From assembly GCA_951799405.1 (NCBI GenBank), contig OX637353.1:8680001-8744000 (forward strand): a stretch of 64,000 bases of DNA. The letters are read 5' to 3'. The notes beneath the pieces are model-generated. The model ran no database searches, had not been told where the DNA came from, and saw nothing but the letters and a program-made list of their open reading frames with translations. The stretch's first letter is position 1; the number at the start of each line of letters is the position of its first letter. Below are positions 21,190-32,835 of the stretch, one piece after another. The position numbers and the translations under genes are program-made. This DNA is from Agapetus fuscipes. Lineage: Eukaryota; Arthropoda; Insecta; Trichoptera; Glossosomatidae.

Positions 21190-22240
21190 TTTTCATTAAA
21201 AAAAAAGTACACTTATCCCACTGAAATACCTATGTAGTTGTAGGTTTAAAAATACCTTTAATATTTGAGACAAGTTTTTTTAGTTTTTGCAAATATGGAC
21301 TGATCAAATGTTTGAATATATTTTATTGACGAAAATGTTTACTTGAATTTGTTTACATGTTAAGCAGTGTAATATTTACTGTTGACATGGTTCTAAAAAC
21401 CAACCCCTTTATGGGTAAAAAAATAATGCAAACATTTTTTGGTATGGTGAAATATAAAAAAAAAACATACAAAACAGACAGTCAAAGATTTTTATATTTT
21501 TTACCGATTATTTTTTTCAGTTTGTACTGACATTATTCATCCCTTCACCCCTTAGACTCTAAGGATATCGCGGTAAAAAGGGGTGCTATATGTGCGGCTT
21601 AGTTGCGAAAAAGTAAACACAATATACATGGGTATTTCACGCAAAATAATTATGTCAATTGATGTAAAAGTGTAGATCGAATAAATAAGGCAAAATTAAA
21701 AATAATTTAATTTAATTTGAAACAATGAAAAAGGCTTACGGAGAAGTCAAAAATTTACACAAAAAATTTACACAAAAAATCCAAAATGAAGTTGCTATTA
21801 AAAAAAAAATCATTGACTGTTTATTTTATATTAAAAATATTTATTTAATTTTTTGCTCATTGATGTTTTGCCTAGATCTCTAGACTGTTGAGACCTATAT
21901 TTATGATGCTTTCATCCCCTAGATATATAAATTGTATAAACATAATAATTCAAGTAAACTTTTTACTAACTAAAATTGTTATTGCAATACAATATTCAGG
22001 TTTTCTACTGACAGCCCCTAGCCATGTTAGACGCTACACAATTGTTATGCAAAAATCTTACAAGCAGATACTGGCATTTTGTTTACCGAATTATGATAGA
22101 ACCAAGTTTGACTCAACCATGTGCAAGAGGAGAACGAAACTGATCCCAGGCAAATCTGCCAAAGCCGCAGACCATAGATAGGAGTCTGGTGTGTCGTTTG
22201 GGATTTTTTTTATTATTTTCACAGATAAGGGGGCCGGATT
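21190..22240. other. No recognised gene
   Basis: AT-rich. Short frames at 21888-22298 overlap a SINE-A end and show no recognisable domain. Confidence 0.5.
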
Positions 22241-22246
22241 TACGCT

Positions 22247-22490
22247 GACTGATAGGCTGGTATGCGGCTGACCACCCATTCTGTAAAAAATGGTTCACTT
22301 TGCCGATGCCACCCCTGCTTCAGGGAAGGTCGGCAAGAGTTGCAGCGCTTATGCTAATTTGGGATTGGGTTTTTTATATTGTAGGTCCACATGCAGCATG
22401 TGTAAGCGCGAAATTATGCGTGTCTGCTAGTGGGAATGCATTTAATATGAATCTCCAATGATACATATCTTTGCAGCTTAGATTTAGATT
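22247..22490 (+). repeat. SINE-A, near full length
   Basis: ACTGATAGGCTGGTATGCGG head, CACCCCTGCTTCAGGG core, (TTTAGA)n tail. Confidence 0.9.
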
Positions 22491-22496
22491 TAGACT

Positions 22497-22680
22497 TCAG
22501 TTGAAGTGGAGTTTTCCCCGCTCCCAAGTGGGGTGATACTCATTTCTTGTGAAGGCTGATTAAACCTTACTGGAATTTTATTTTGGGTTTAAAATAAACA
22601 CCCAAATGGGAAATCATTTCTGACACCCTCGGTGGGATTCGAAACCGAGCTCTCGGCATGGAATGCAAGCACTTTTCTTC
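22497..22680 (-). repeat. SINE-C
   Basis: Reverse strand: GCATTCCATGCCGAGAGCTC, CGGTTTCGAATCCCACCGAG (B box), and GAAATGATTTCCCATTTGGG. The 5' half of the head is missing. Abuts the SINE-A tail. Confidence 0.8.
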
Positions 22681-23139
22681 TTATCTATCTAATCTTTTAC
22701 CATATTCTGTTGTTTTAATTAATAGAATTAATAGAAATTAATAGAAATAATATAATGTTTACACAAGTGAAAATTGTAAACAAAAACATTATTTCATTGA
22801 TTTAAAACACTCGTAAACAGACTTTCTTGTTGTTGATAAGTTTATGTGTAAGACGAAAGTGCATGAAAATAAATTTCGTATTATATTAATAGGGCAAGGG
22901 GCTGTACGCGCTTTGGTTGAGAATTCCAGACTTTGCATTTGCGTTTCCGGTATGAGCTCTGCACGCACACTTCCTCTATCCGCATCAATAATAAATTATG
23001 TAAACTACCCCGCCGCGTAGGGGTTGGTTGGCTTTTTATGTATGATTTTCAAATCGGCAATGCGCATTAGTTCGGAACGAAAATAAGTTCCGGAACGCAG
23101 GAAGCATACTGCGTTTAGACACTGAATGATTTTAGAAGC

Positions 23140-23330
23140 CAATCTACCTATTTACATGTATCCAAGTTGCACATTTCTTCTCCCCAGTGCTTGTTTGGCG
23201 TATCTACCATTTGATTCGAAGATGACATTTCAATGAAATTGAAATTTGAATTTGAAATTGAAATTTTACACAATCTGAGCAAAGAATAAAACGTAAAACA
23301 TGGTAGTGCGAGTGCAATGCAAGACGTTCG
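23140..23330 (+). repeat. Dispersed repeat J, copy 2
   Basis: Homologous to 17790-17960. Contains an expanded stretch of GAAATTGAAATTTGAATTTG type. Confidence 0.7.
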
Positions 23331-23448
23331 CTCGCGGAGAAGAGCATGAAAAGTTAAAAAAAAATATATCCGACCTGATTTTATGCAGGTTTTTTGAGGG
23401 AAATACTTATTGGAGAGAAAAATGTAATTTGGAAGTCAAAAATAAAGT

Positions 23449-23575
23449 GAACTTTTTTTTTTCAATGTTACCCCTATTTCAGGGAAGGTCGGCTAAAGTT
23501 GCAGGGTAAAAACCTCAAATGGTATAAATCCAAACCGCAATTGAACATAAGTTCATTTGAGGCTTGGATTTATAT
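23449..23575 (+). repeat. SINE-A fragment with fold-back
   Basis: CCCTATTTCAGGGAAGGTCG, then an imperfect palindrome in which CTCAAATGGTATAAATCCAA faces TTCATTTGAGGCTTGGATTT. Looks like an inverted internal duplication of SINE-A. Confidence 0.6.
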
Positions 23576-23582
23576 AATAATA

Positions 23583-23908
23583 ATAATATTAGGATGATTT
23601 ATTTGGTGAGCGCTGTTTTTTGTGTGTATCACACCTCAAGAGCCTGTAACGAGATGGATTTGTTTGTTAGGTAAAAGCGAGCTTGGTCATCGCTGTAGAA
23701 AGCGCCAATTCTCAAGCAAGACCCAATTGTTGTAAGGTTGGATGGACCTTTCAGTGACCGGTCTTTGGTAAAGGTTTATGAATTTTTCAACTCAGCGAAG
23801 AGCACATTCGAAATATGAATGGTATATTTTGTGCTCCGCCGGGATCCGAATCCACAACCTTCCATTTACGAGTCCGAAGTGTTGCCACTACGGACTACGG
23901 ACCGGTCC
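23583..23908 (-). repeat. SINE-B fused to the 5S sequence
   Basis: Reverse strand begins TTGGACCGGTCCGTAGTCCG, has GGATTCGGATCCCGGCGGAG in the B-box position, and ends with the type-1 tail. Extra bases around 23645-23690. It starts immediately after the 3' end of the 5S sequence. Confidence 0.85.
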
Positions 23909-23910
23909 AA

Positions 23911-24030
23911 GATGCCAACGACACGCGGTGTACCTGAGCGGTCACCCATCCAAGTACTGTCCGCGCCCAATGTTGCTTAACTTCGGTGATCTATGGGAAC
24001 CGGTGCTTTCAACATGGTAACGTCGTTGAC
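23911..24030 (-). rRNA. 5S rRNA gene copy or pseudogene
   Basis: 120 nt with 5' GTCAACGACGTTACCA and 3' GTGTCGTTGGC; the two ends pair as a full helix I. The internal promoter parts look good: A box AAGTTAAGCAAC and C box GGATGGGTGACCGCTC. Conserved GATCACCGAAGTTAAGC and GGGCGCGGACAGTACTTGG are present. There is no T-run terminator; the sequence goes straight into SINE-B, so transcripts would run on. Probably a dispersed copy or the head of a composite SINE rather than part of the main 5S array. Confidence 0.85.
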
Positions 24031-24105
24031 AAAAAATACGTTCTGAGACATTGTAATTTTTTACTGTTATTTTATTGTGGATATGTATTTTAGCAATAAT
24101 TTTAG
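24031..24105 (-). repeat. Arm of an inverted repeat pair (partner 25322-25402)
   Basis: Reverse strand reads ATCCACAATAAAATAACAGT and AAAAAATTACAATGTCT, matching the plus strand near 25350. It lies directly upstream of the 5S sequence. Confidence 0.75.
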
Positions 24106-24111
24106 CAATTG

Positions 24112-24165
24112 TGTTATATGCCTTTAATATAAATCTTAAATGTAAATATATCTTAACAGCTTACA
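24112..24165 (+). repeat. SINE-A 3' end fragment
   Basis: GCCTTTAATATAAATCTTAA to ACAGCTTACATTATAG. Confidence 0.55.
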
Positions 24166-24330
24166 TTATAGATCATAGATTTAACTTAATATTGCATAAA
24201 AAACCACAGCATAACTTTGACATAAAAATAGACTTCTCTCCATGGAAACTTGTATTATTCTTAGTCAGCTCACATAGATCCTTTGATATCCGCAACTGCA
24301 ATCGATTAACTCACTTCCTTTGCACGGAGA

Positions 24331-24435
24331 GTCGGCAGTGCATCGGTGCAGGCAGACATTTCAGTGCCGAGGATCTGGGCTCCCATCTCGGGCGGGCACT
24401 TATCCGTGGCGAGGCATGCACTTGCATTTGCCGAC
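24331..24435. other. GC-rich, highly self-complementary segment, possible structured RNA
   Basis: GTCGGCA (24331-24337) pairs with TGCCGAC (24429-24435). Inside, GTGCC (24364-24368) pairs with GGCAC (24395-24399), enclosing GGGCTCCC. The GC content stands out from the surroundings. No RNA family recognised. Two overlapping frames cross it without known motifs. Confidence 0.4.
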
Positions 24436-24599
24436 AGTCGGTGGGCGGCTTTGTGAAAAAGCGGCACTAAAAATGTTGACGCACGGATTTCACTTTTATC
24501 AAAACAAAATTACCCTTCGGATATTTCACTAGGAGCTGGAATGCGTGCGGGTAATCTTAAAATAGTTGAAAAAAAAAGTAGGGACTGTACCTATTCTTC

Positions 24600-24780
24600 T
24601 TCTTTTTTTCGTGCCACTTCTATCGAAAATATGCGATCATCATGGCTATTTTGAGTTTTCGATTTCATTGATTTACTTAAGCCCTGTATTTTCAATGTAA
24701 GCATAGTGACTTTATACTGAATGAAAAAGATGCAATTATGTCAATCGCGTACGTATTTTTTTTATCAGTTAAAAGTCACA
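24600..24780. repeat. Dispersed repeat, with MITE-3 half
   Basis: CGTGCCACTTCTATCG-type and GCGATCATCATGGCTATTTT recur in altered form near 59515-59560. 24680-24735 (CCCTGTATTTTCAATGTAAG) matches one terminus of MITE-3 at 51740. Confidence 0.55.
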
Positions 24781-24990
24781 TCTAAATCTAAGTTGCAAAG
24801 ATATGTATCATTTGAGATTCATATTGAATGCATTCCCACGAGCAGACACGCATAATTTCGCGCTCACACATGCCGCATGTGGACCTACAATATAAAAAAC
24901 CTAATCTCAAATAAACATAAGCCCTGCAATTCTTGCCGACCTTCCCTGAAACAGGGGTGACATTGGCAAAGTGAACCATTTTTTACATAA
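24781..24990 (-). repeat. SINE-A
   Basis: Reverse strand from TGGTTCACTTTGCCAATGTC to GCAACTTAGATTTAG. The head before the B-like box is absent. Confidence 0.88.
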
Positions 24991-25060
24991 GCTAAATAAT
25001 ACCAGGCATTAGTGATTTAAATAGGTGTTTGTTTTATATAGTTACTGTAATTATTTGTTT

Positions 25061-25240
25061 GTATTCCTTGACTTATAGGTTGGTTAAGGTTGACCACCCA
25101 TGCTGTAACAAAATGGTAGACTTTGCCAATTTCACCCCTTTTTCGGGGAAGATCGGCAAGAGTTGTAGTGCTTGTGTTCATTTGAGATTTGGACTTTTAC
25201 ATTGTAGGTCCACATGCGGCATGTGTATCTAAGCACGAAC
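25061..25240 (+). repeat. SINE-A, 3' truncated
   Basis: TTCCTTGACTTATAGGTTGG head to GTCCACATGCGGCATGTG. Confidence 0.85.
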
Positions 25241-25242
25241 TT

Positions 25243-25312
25243 CAATCGATCCCAAGACGGTCCATTTACGAGTTCAAAGCGTAAACCACTAGCCTACCGA
25301 CAGATTTTCAGA
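25243..25312 (-). repeat. SINE-B head only
   Basis: Reverse strand has GTAGGCTAGTGGTTTACGC (A box) and CTTGGGATCGATTG in B-box position. The body is missing. Confidence 0.6.
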
Positions 25313-25321
25313 CGCCAATTT

Positions 25322-25402
25322 TTATAATGCTAGAAATCCTAGAATACGTATCCACAATAAAATGACAGTAAAAAATTACAATGTCTTACGACGTATTTTT
25401 TG
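25322..25402 (+). repeat. Arm of an inverted repeat pair (partner 24031-24105)
   Basis: ATCCACAATAAAATGACAGT and AAAAAATTACAATGTCTTAC. About 1.3 kb separates the arms, which lie next to SINE-B heads in both places. Confidence 0.75.
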
Positions 25403-25924
25403 TTGTAGTTTCAGTAAGTAAGTAGGTAGGTATGTATGTCAAACCGAAAAGTTAATGGGAAACAGTAGTAGAAATAGGGTATTATGAATGGCTAATCAGA
25501 CGCAGAACTCGAGACAGTAACAAAACAAGGACATAAAATTAGTAACAAGACATGGCAATGCCTTCGCCTGCATTATTTTCAAGTGGAGTTTTTGTCAATA
25601 TAATTTTAGCTTCTCCTATGATGTCCGTTCAGACGGAGGTAGTAAAGACAAGACAGTGCGTGTGTTAGTTTGTGTGTTCATGTATATCCCAGCTAAAAAA
25701 GACGATATAATGAAATTATACTTTTTATATTTAAAAATAACAGCTAAATAACACGCTAACAAAATAATTTTTACATAATATTTGTCTATAAATTGGTTGG
25801 ACATAGTTACAATTTGTTAGTCCTAGATTTCTTACCGGTTTTTTATAGCAGAAAGATACCAATTTGGTGGTGGTGTTTGTCTTCTATATTTAGTTTAAGG
25901 ATATGCTTGAATGTTATATTAATA

Positions 25925-26062
25925 ATAATATTACAATGATTTATTTGGTGAGCACTTTTTTATGGAAATTACGCTTCAAGAGCCCGCTGCACGCTTGGTC
26001 ATCTCTATAAAAAGCGAAAAATTCTTCAGTAAGATCCAGTTGCTGTTAGGCTGGATGATGTT
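25925..26062 (-). repeat. SINE-B 3' half, degraded
   Basis: Plus strand shows TGATTTATTTGGTGAGC, CAAGAGCCCGCTGCACGC and the CCAGTTGCTGTTAGGCTGGA segment. Confidence 0.7.
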
Positions 26063-26261
26063 CTTGTCCATGATTGTATCCTTACCTTGGAGACTTTCCT
26101 TGTTCATAAACCTCTCGAAGTACTTGAAAACAATCTTCATCAGAACGAAGCGTCATCTCAAACCTAAATTTAGTCGCCAATAAATTATAAGAAGCAAATC
26201 TCAGGAGGTTTCTTCATTTGCTGCTGTTTCAGTCTTCAAGATGTTCTCTTCGATACCTCAG

Positions 26262-26605
26262 ATATAGCATTTCACCAAAAAATATATAAAAAACTAAAAC
26301 GCTCAATAGAGGCTCTGTTTTCATTTCAACAAATCTTAAGTAAAACACTACGTTTGAGTTGAGATGGTAAGTTTTATACTTGTGGTACAAATTCACCACG
26401 ACAGGAAGTTGAACACGTGTTGTGGAGCTTTCAGGTTCACGAGACACGTGTCATAATAGGTGGAGTGGAGCAGTAGACCACGTGTTGTGCGGATACGCTA
26501 ATTGCAAATACCCCCAAGAGTAAAGCTTTACGTTTGAAAAATAAATGTATGAAATTTAAAACGCTCATCAGAGGCGCTGTTTTAGTTTTCGTACTTTTTT
26601 TTGGT
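26262..26605. repeat. Two MITE-2 fragments
   Basis: AACTAAAACGCTCAATAGAG near 26295 and TTAAAACGCTCATCAGAGGC near 26556, the second next to CCCCCAAGAG, a MITE-2-like end. Confidence 0.6.
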
Positions 26606-26955
26606 TTGATTAAGTTGTAACGTTACTTTGTAATTTTGGGGTACAAACGTTTGTGATGTTTGCGTGATGGGTAATTTTGATTTTGATTTATTGGTGGCGC
26701 GTGTTGTTTGGTTTTTATGAAATGATGTTGACCACAAATTGGATTGTGTATCCTGTAAAATCCATTGACATGTGTATCCTGTAAAATTCAAGTATTGCAC
26801 CCTTGTGTTAACTGTGATGGATTAAAATACGGATATGGAATACTTGCAAAAAGGATTTATAATTTTGTGGAAAAAATTACAAGAAATTTAAGTCCTGACA
26901 AAAATGGTGTCTTTGATGTTTGAAATGAATTGTAACTGTGAATGTTTTGTAGGTT

Positions 26956-27180
26956 ATTTGACTAATAGGCTGGTGCAAGACTGAACACATACTCGTATAC
27001 AGTAAAATTTTTTTTTTTATGCCAATGCCAATTGCCAGCCCTGTTTTAACGAAAATCGACCAGAGTTACAAGGCTTAGGTCTTATTTTGGCTAATTTTGA
27101 ATTAGCACGTTTTTACTTATGAGTGTATTAAATTTGAATTTTAAATGTTATTACGATTGTTTCCAACTCGGATTACATAT
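26956..27180 (+). repeat. SINE-A, old and degraded
   Basis: TGACTAATAGGCTGGTGCAA head; CCTGTTTTAACGAAAATCGA retains the core spacing. Confidence 0.6.
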
Positions 27181-27431
27181 TGTAATTTTCAATTGTGCAA
27201 ATATCTATAATTAAAAATATACCAATTGTACCAACTGTATTAGTTGCGTTAAAAAGAAAAATAAATTTATTTAATTTCAAGACTATCATGCTAAAACTGT
27301 GTTTATTTTGATTGGTTTTAACTGATTTTCATGACACTTTTGTTCATTCCAAAAAGTTAAAGCCAGTCTATAATCTTAGTTGGTTATATTTAAAAAAAAA
27401 GTAAATCGTTAAATAACGTGAAATATAATAA

Positions 27432-27540
27432 TCAGAGCATAAATCCTGCAACTTCTGAAGACCTTCCCGTAATAGGGATAGAATTGCAAAAAGCTTATTT
27501 TTTTACAGTATCGCTAATAAGCCTCGTAACCACCTATTAG
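27432..27540 (-). repeat. SINE-A 5' half, degraded
   Basis: Plus strand: CCTGCAACTTCTGAAGACCT to CGTAACCACCTATTAG. Confidence 0.55.
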
Positions 27541-27549
27541 CTTTTAAAT

Positions 27550-30500
27550 GTATTCCAGAAACTTCTTTTGGTTCAGAGTTGCCGGAATTTCCTTCAGCAA
27601 ACTTTACAATAGAACAAAAGCGGGCCACTTCCTTTTTAATGCAGTTTAAAATTGGTTAAATCAGCAGTGGCCTTAAAAAGTGGTGTGTGTGTGTTTTTTT
27701 GTAAATTCTATACACCCAGCTCCTGTAGCTCGCATGAATAAGCTTAATTTTCACCTTTCTACGCAATGAATGAGCCATATCGGCCACTTCTCAGAGATTT
27801 GAATACTCGAGGGTTGAATAAAAACATCCCCTCTGTGCGCGCCATTCATACATTAACGGTTTTAGGACAAAGTAGTCCTCGGCTGTGGATGGAGCCTAGT
27901 TAGTCCCCAGCATGGGGTGACTTGCAACTAGTCCTCGGGATAAAGGAGTATACTTGAATAAAAAACAGCTTACCTAATTCCTCGACGAAAATATACTAGA
28001 CTAGTTTTTTAGCTCATAGGTATACTAGTAAGGAGGGTGTAAGAGAAGATGGCGTTCTGTGAGTGGATAAACAAAATTCACAAAATAAACTGAACTATCA
28101 TGAAACTTGATTTGAAATTTAACTGCTAGCTTGCTCATGTTCTTTGGGCAAAGTCAAATAAGTAACGTGTAGGTACTGTTTTGAAAAAAATGGTATTTTG
28201 AAGGAAGAAGTTAGGAAATCATGAGTAACAGCTTACTTTCTTTACTCCATAATTTTGACGTTTCATTTGAAATTCAATGGACAAATATGGAAATGATTTT
28301 TTTTCTCCGCGGGCAAACGTCATATGTCCATGTGGGTAGCGTCTTTTGTCTTTTCCTTAGCAATTCAGCCGTGTGACGTCACAATTTTATTGTAAAGTGT
28401 ATGTGTTTCAAGTCTTTTGTCAAAAATGACCGAGCTTATAAGTTATTTAAAAAAAAAGTATATTTTTAAAGTCTTTAAATGTAACGCCCAAGAATAGGTA
28501 CAAACCTAGGAAATCATCCTTGCTATATAGATACGAAACAAGCAGTTACTTTCTCTTTCATCATTCATATGTTTTACCTATTAAATCACTTGTATCTCTA
28601 CTTATTTTCTCTCCACTTATGATATAAGTAAGCAATGTCTAAAGCTGGGAGTAAAAAAATGATAATAAATATTGACCTTAGTTTTACATCCAAACACTTT
28701 GATACGTCAATACTTTTAAGACATTTTTTTCACCGTTTAAGAAAGAACCCCGGCAGTTTTTATGCTTACACCAACCAGGGTGAAACATATTAAGGGAGAG
28801 ATGCTGTGAGGGTATATTAGATTGGAAGTTGGCACGAAGGAAACGGGGAGGCACCCATATAAATATCAAGGGTTGTTTTTTTCATCCCTCCTACGAGATG
28901 CAATCACGCATTTTTGGTTGTTTTACATTTTTTATGAATAAAAACTAAAAAAAGAAAGTTGATAACAATCTGTGTTTCCTGTATAGGAATATATTTTTTA
29001 ATTGCTTTTAATGAAATAAATGTGTGTGAAAGATGCAAAGGTTTATTATGAATGAAGTAAAAATTGTTTTATGGGAAATAAAATTGCTATTAAACTTAAT
29101 AAATATTACTTATATGTTTTATTTATTTACTAAACTGTCCTTTTTTTGTTGTGTTGTATTTTTTTATTTCATCTTTATTATTTATCCACTATTTTTCGAA
29201 TCTTTATTTTGTATATTTTTTTTAGTAAAGAAAAACAAAGTAATACGTTTTTGTTTGAATACATTTATTATCAATAATTTTAAGGCATATAGAATAACAG
29301 TCATAATAAATAATTTTTGGATAAAGTTGCTGTATGCTCTTGATATTTTATACAAGCAAAGAATATGATGAATAAATACATATCAATACAAACTTATATT
29401 TTTTATGAAATATCTGTTAAAAATAAAATACTAGATTGAGACATTATTTTATTTGGAGTTTAATTTAACTACTCAACACTTAAATTATATTTACAACTTA
29501 AATTCTTTTTGAATTTTTTTGATGAATTAAGAATATTCTTAATTTCTAATCTAAATTCCAAGGCACTGGCACGATTTTATTTATTTTCCTAAAAAAAGTA
29601 AATAAATTTGTATTTAATTAAATAATTAAGGGAAAGTTGTAACTCTCAATAAATTATAAACCTTTTTACAGAATCTACTTGTTTTGATGTTTTTAATGCC
29701 TTTATCAAATTTGTAATCAAAAAGGAAACAATGATTCAATTCAGATTTATGTTATTAAAAATATTTAACAATAAAATAAAATAATTTCTAATCTTATAAA
29801 ATAAATTGATACATGTATGGACTAATGAATCCAAATAAATAAATCAAAATCCTAAAGCCAACATTTCTACAAAAAAATATGGTGCTATCAATTGTTCTAA
29901 TTTAAAAAAAATATGTACACTTCAAATAAAACGCTTTGGTGTGTGAAACGTTTTATTTGACATGAAGAAAGATAAATTGATAGTAATATTTTTTTAAATT
30001 ACTTAAATATTTATCAAAGTTGCATGATTAACAGTGAAATTAAACAGACTAAAATTTTATGGCTTACTTAAGAGATAAAATAAATAATACGTACAGGATT
30101 ATATTTTCTCATAATTGTGCAGGTATTTTGGTTTGTTTAAAAAAATAATTATTAATGTTTAAAAGGATATTAAACTGCGTTTTTATAATATTTATCTATA
30201 TGTAACCATGACAGAAAAAATCATTTTTGTACCCTAACATATAACCAAGGTAACAATTTATATTATAGCATAAAATTCTTAATATTTACACATACTCAAT
30301 AGTATAGGCACAAAAGTACCATTTTATTTCAAATTAATGTTTTCCCCTTTCTTTAATTTTTTTTACTATCTTCTGTCCTGTCGATACCTCGGGATTTGGC
30401 AACTCCAACGGCTTTGATCCTTCATCTATCTACTTTTGGTTGATGGCTATATGACAGTTTTAGAAATCCAAACACCATTTCTTTCAATGTAATTCAGATA

Positions 30501-30925
30501 AGACTCCTGCTCAGAAAACAGAAAACAAATCTAAAATATTATTTCATGTTTTGATAGGGTTATTGTTTTCGGTTCTGGCTTGGATTCGAAGGGAGCTTCT
30601 TGCAAACACGTGGAAACTTGTACATCTGACATCCATCCGCTGACTCAAAATCTGAAACAAAAAAAACACAAATTAGATGTTGAATATGTGAGAGAAATTA
30701 TGACGCATCGAGAGGAGTCAAGAGCAGACACTTCACGAACCAAAAGCCTACTCCAAACATCAGGAATGAAAACGCTCCGCACCATTGCTGGAATAAGGAA
30801 CTGAAACACAGATAGATTTGGAAGAGGAAACGGTTCTGGAGGGCACGCGTGAACCACATGAATGAAAGTAGAATGATTTGGATCGTTTAAGAAGAGATAA
30901 CAGACGATCAGCGTCTGTCAGCGAA
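27550..30925. other. 3.4 kb without a recognised gene
   Basis: Strongly AT-rich. The 111-codon frame at 29033-29368 is Phe/Ile/Leu-rich because of base composition and has no motif I recognise. Confidence 0.5.
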
Positions 30926-30929
30926 TAAA

Positions 30930-31066
30930 TTGATTCTTTCCGGACAGTTTCGCTCATTGCACCGATAGGCATTATCAGCGAAACTGTCCGGAAAGAATCA
31001 ACCAGACCACATACATAGCCCGAAAAAAATTATTGTTATGTCAACAAAAACCGGCCGTGAAACCTT
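30930..31066. repeat. Inverted repeat with retroelement-tail-like centre
   Basis: Perfect 25-bp arms at 30930-30954 and 30977-31001 around a 22-bp centre. The minus strand reads CTGATAATGCCTATCGGTGC across the centre and GCGAAACTGTCCGG in the arm. At 31046-31065 is AACCGGCCGTGAAACCTT, the reverse of the phrase flanking the 2234-2379 repeat. Confidence 0.7.
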
Positions 31067-31117
31067 CAATGTACAATAAATTAATTGTTCCAAAACGATC
31101 TAATTAAGCAAAATCGC

Positions 31118-31370
31118 TGGGATGGTCAAGAGGATAAGGCGTTGGTGCTCGAATTTGCGTTATTGACACTAACGCTGGTTCGAAACCCGCTTGCGTGATA
31201 TCCTATCGACAAAAACTTCGACCCTGGTTCAACAAATGTTATTGGATAGTTATTAATTAATAGATCATTACAAATATCAAATACTGAATTAATTATTGAT
31301 AATGGTAGCACCTGTTTCTGGCAAAACAGGTTGGTGAATTTTATTATTTTCTACAAATCTATTATAAAAA
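31118..31370 (+). repeat. SINE-D (tRNA-like head)
   Basis: GGGATGGTCAAGAGGATAAG, then CGCTGGTTCGAAACCCGC (B box) and CGACCCTGGTTCAACAAATG. The end GCAAAACAGGTTGGTGAATT matches the copies at 38950 and 43468. Confidence 0.7.
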
Positions 31371-32229
31371 ATACTGGGATCGTCCTTTTGCATGGCTGGC
31401 CCTGTGTTTTGTAGAATGCCCTATACCATGAGCTTAGAGACATAGAGAGTGCAAGTGCGTTTAGGTTGGGATTGAAGACATGTTTGTTTCGGAGATGTTA
31501 CAGTTGAATAGTGCCCTTGCAGTGATTTTTCACAAAAACGCCCTATAAATATTTTCTTTATTATTTTAATTATCGGGATAATCTCCCAAAATAAGTAAGC
31601 ATAAATAAGAGATCAACATTGCTGGCTTTGATTCTACCCGACTCATTTGAAGATAGAAATGGCTAGATGCAATCAAAGAAGTATTAATTAATGGATATGA
31701 CGGTCCGTCTGCTTAACTACGTATAGTGTGAGGTTGCACCATGAGGGTGAAATAAAGAAATGAATGGACTCTTATGAATGAAAGTTTTAATTGCTGGATT
31801 ACTTTCAATTGCCTCGACTGACTTATCAACTTTATTGCCGAAGGTTAAAGTTAAGAGTTAAAGTTGACTGACGCGTTGGTCCATTACGCCAGATCAGAGA
31901 CTCCCAAAGCTTTTTTCTCCACATACCTTTAACTGTAACTCAGTATCTTCATCGTACATTACACTGTACCTTATCCTAAATATTTGGTTTTCCTCAAAAG
32001 ATATAAAAAACATCGTTCTTCCTCTCTTGTGACGAAAATTAAAGTTTTTGAAATTCATCCAGATTCCATTTTCTTATAAAATACAATTTCTTGTATAATT
32101 CATGCAAGGAATACGAATGGTTGGGACTGATATGGTTTTAAACGTAGAAGTGATGAGAAGGCAGTAACAGACAGAGGACTCCTGTTGAATTTCTAGTTAC
32201 CTACGTAAAATTTCATATAAGATATTGGA

Positions 32230-32320
32230 TACTGCGCGACATACGTAGCTGGAGAGTAAAGGCGTTGGACAGGCGAGAGTGGAAGAGAATCTTAGATTTA
32301 GCGAAGGAAAGAGAGAGAGT
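32230..32320 (+). repeat. LINE-related repeat fragment
   Basis: GGAGAGTAAAGGCGTTGGAC recurs near 32738 as GAGAGTAAAGGCAATGG. The second copy adjoins a LINE 3' tail. Confidence 0.45.
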
Positions 32321-32835
32321 ATCACAAATAATTGTGATCCCTTTTCTTTTTTGACCTAATACGATCCTCCACAATCGTTTCCTATACAGCGATCTTTAAA
32401 AGCTCTAGTTTTAGAAAAACCTTGAGAGATCAAAATTGACCTTCGGAGTTCCACACACACCACTTTGAGAACCCCCGCGTTAGATTGCCCTCGCGTCTGA
32501 AGGAGTTATTAAACAGTTGTTTCACAGTTAAGAGTTCCTAATTGGTCGCTCGTCTTGTACTCGACTTAATCACCCGCGCATTCTGTGAGGATGTGATGAT
32601 TGCTGACTCGACGCGTTAAACTTCGTAGGAATTACAAAAGCATTAAAGTTGTATTGAAAATTAAAACTTTACGTTCACAATACCTACAATAATCATCATT
32701 GTTAGACTACTCAAACGCAGACATACGTACCTAGCTTGAGAGTAAAGGCAATGGAAAAGTGAGAGTAGAGGAGAATTCTGGATTCAGCCAAGTCTCGTCC
32801 AGGGTTGTCGAATTCATGATGATGATAATTGAGTG

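Noticed and set aside
23911..24030. Calling a certain functional 5S rRNA gene
   Set aside because: Single copy, no T-run terminator and fused to a SINE; function cannot be judged from sequence.
29033..29368. 111-codon Phe/Ile-rich frame
   Set aside because: Explained by AT-rich composition; no motif, no start context, no neighbour.
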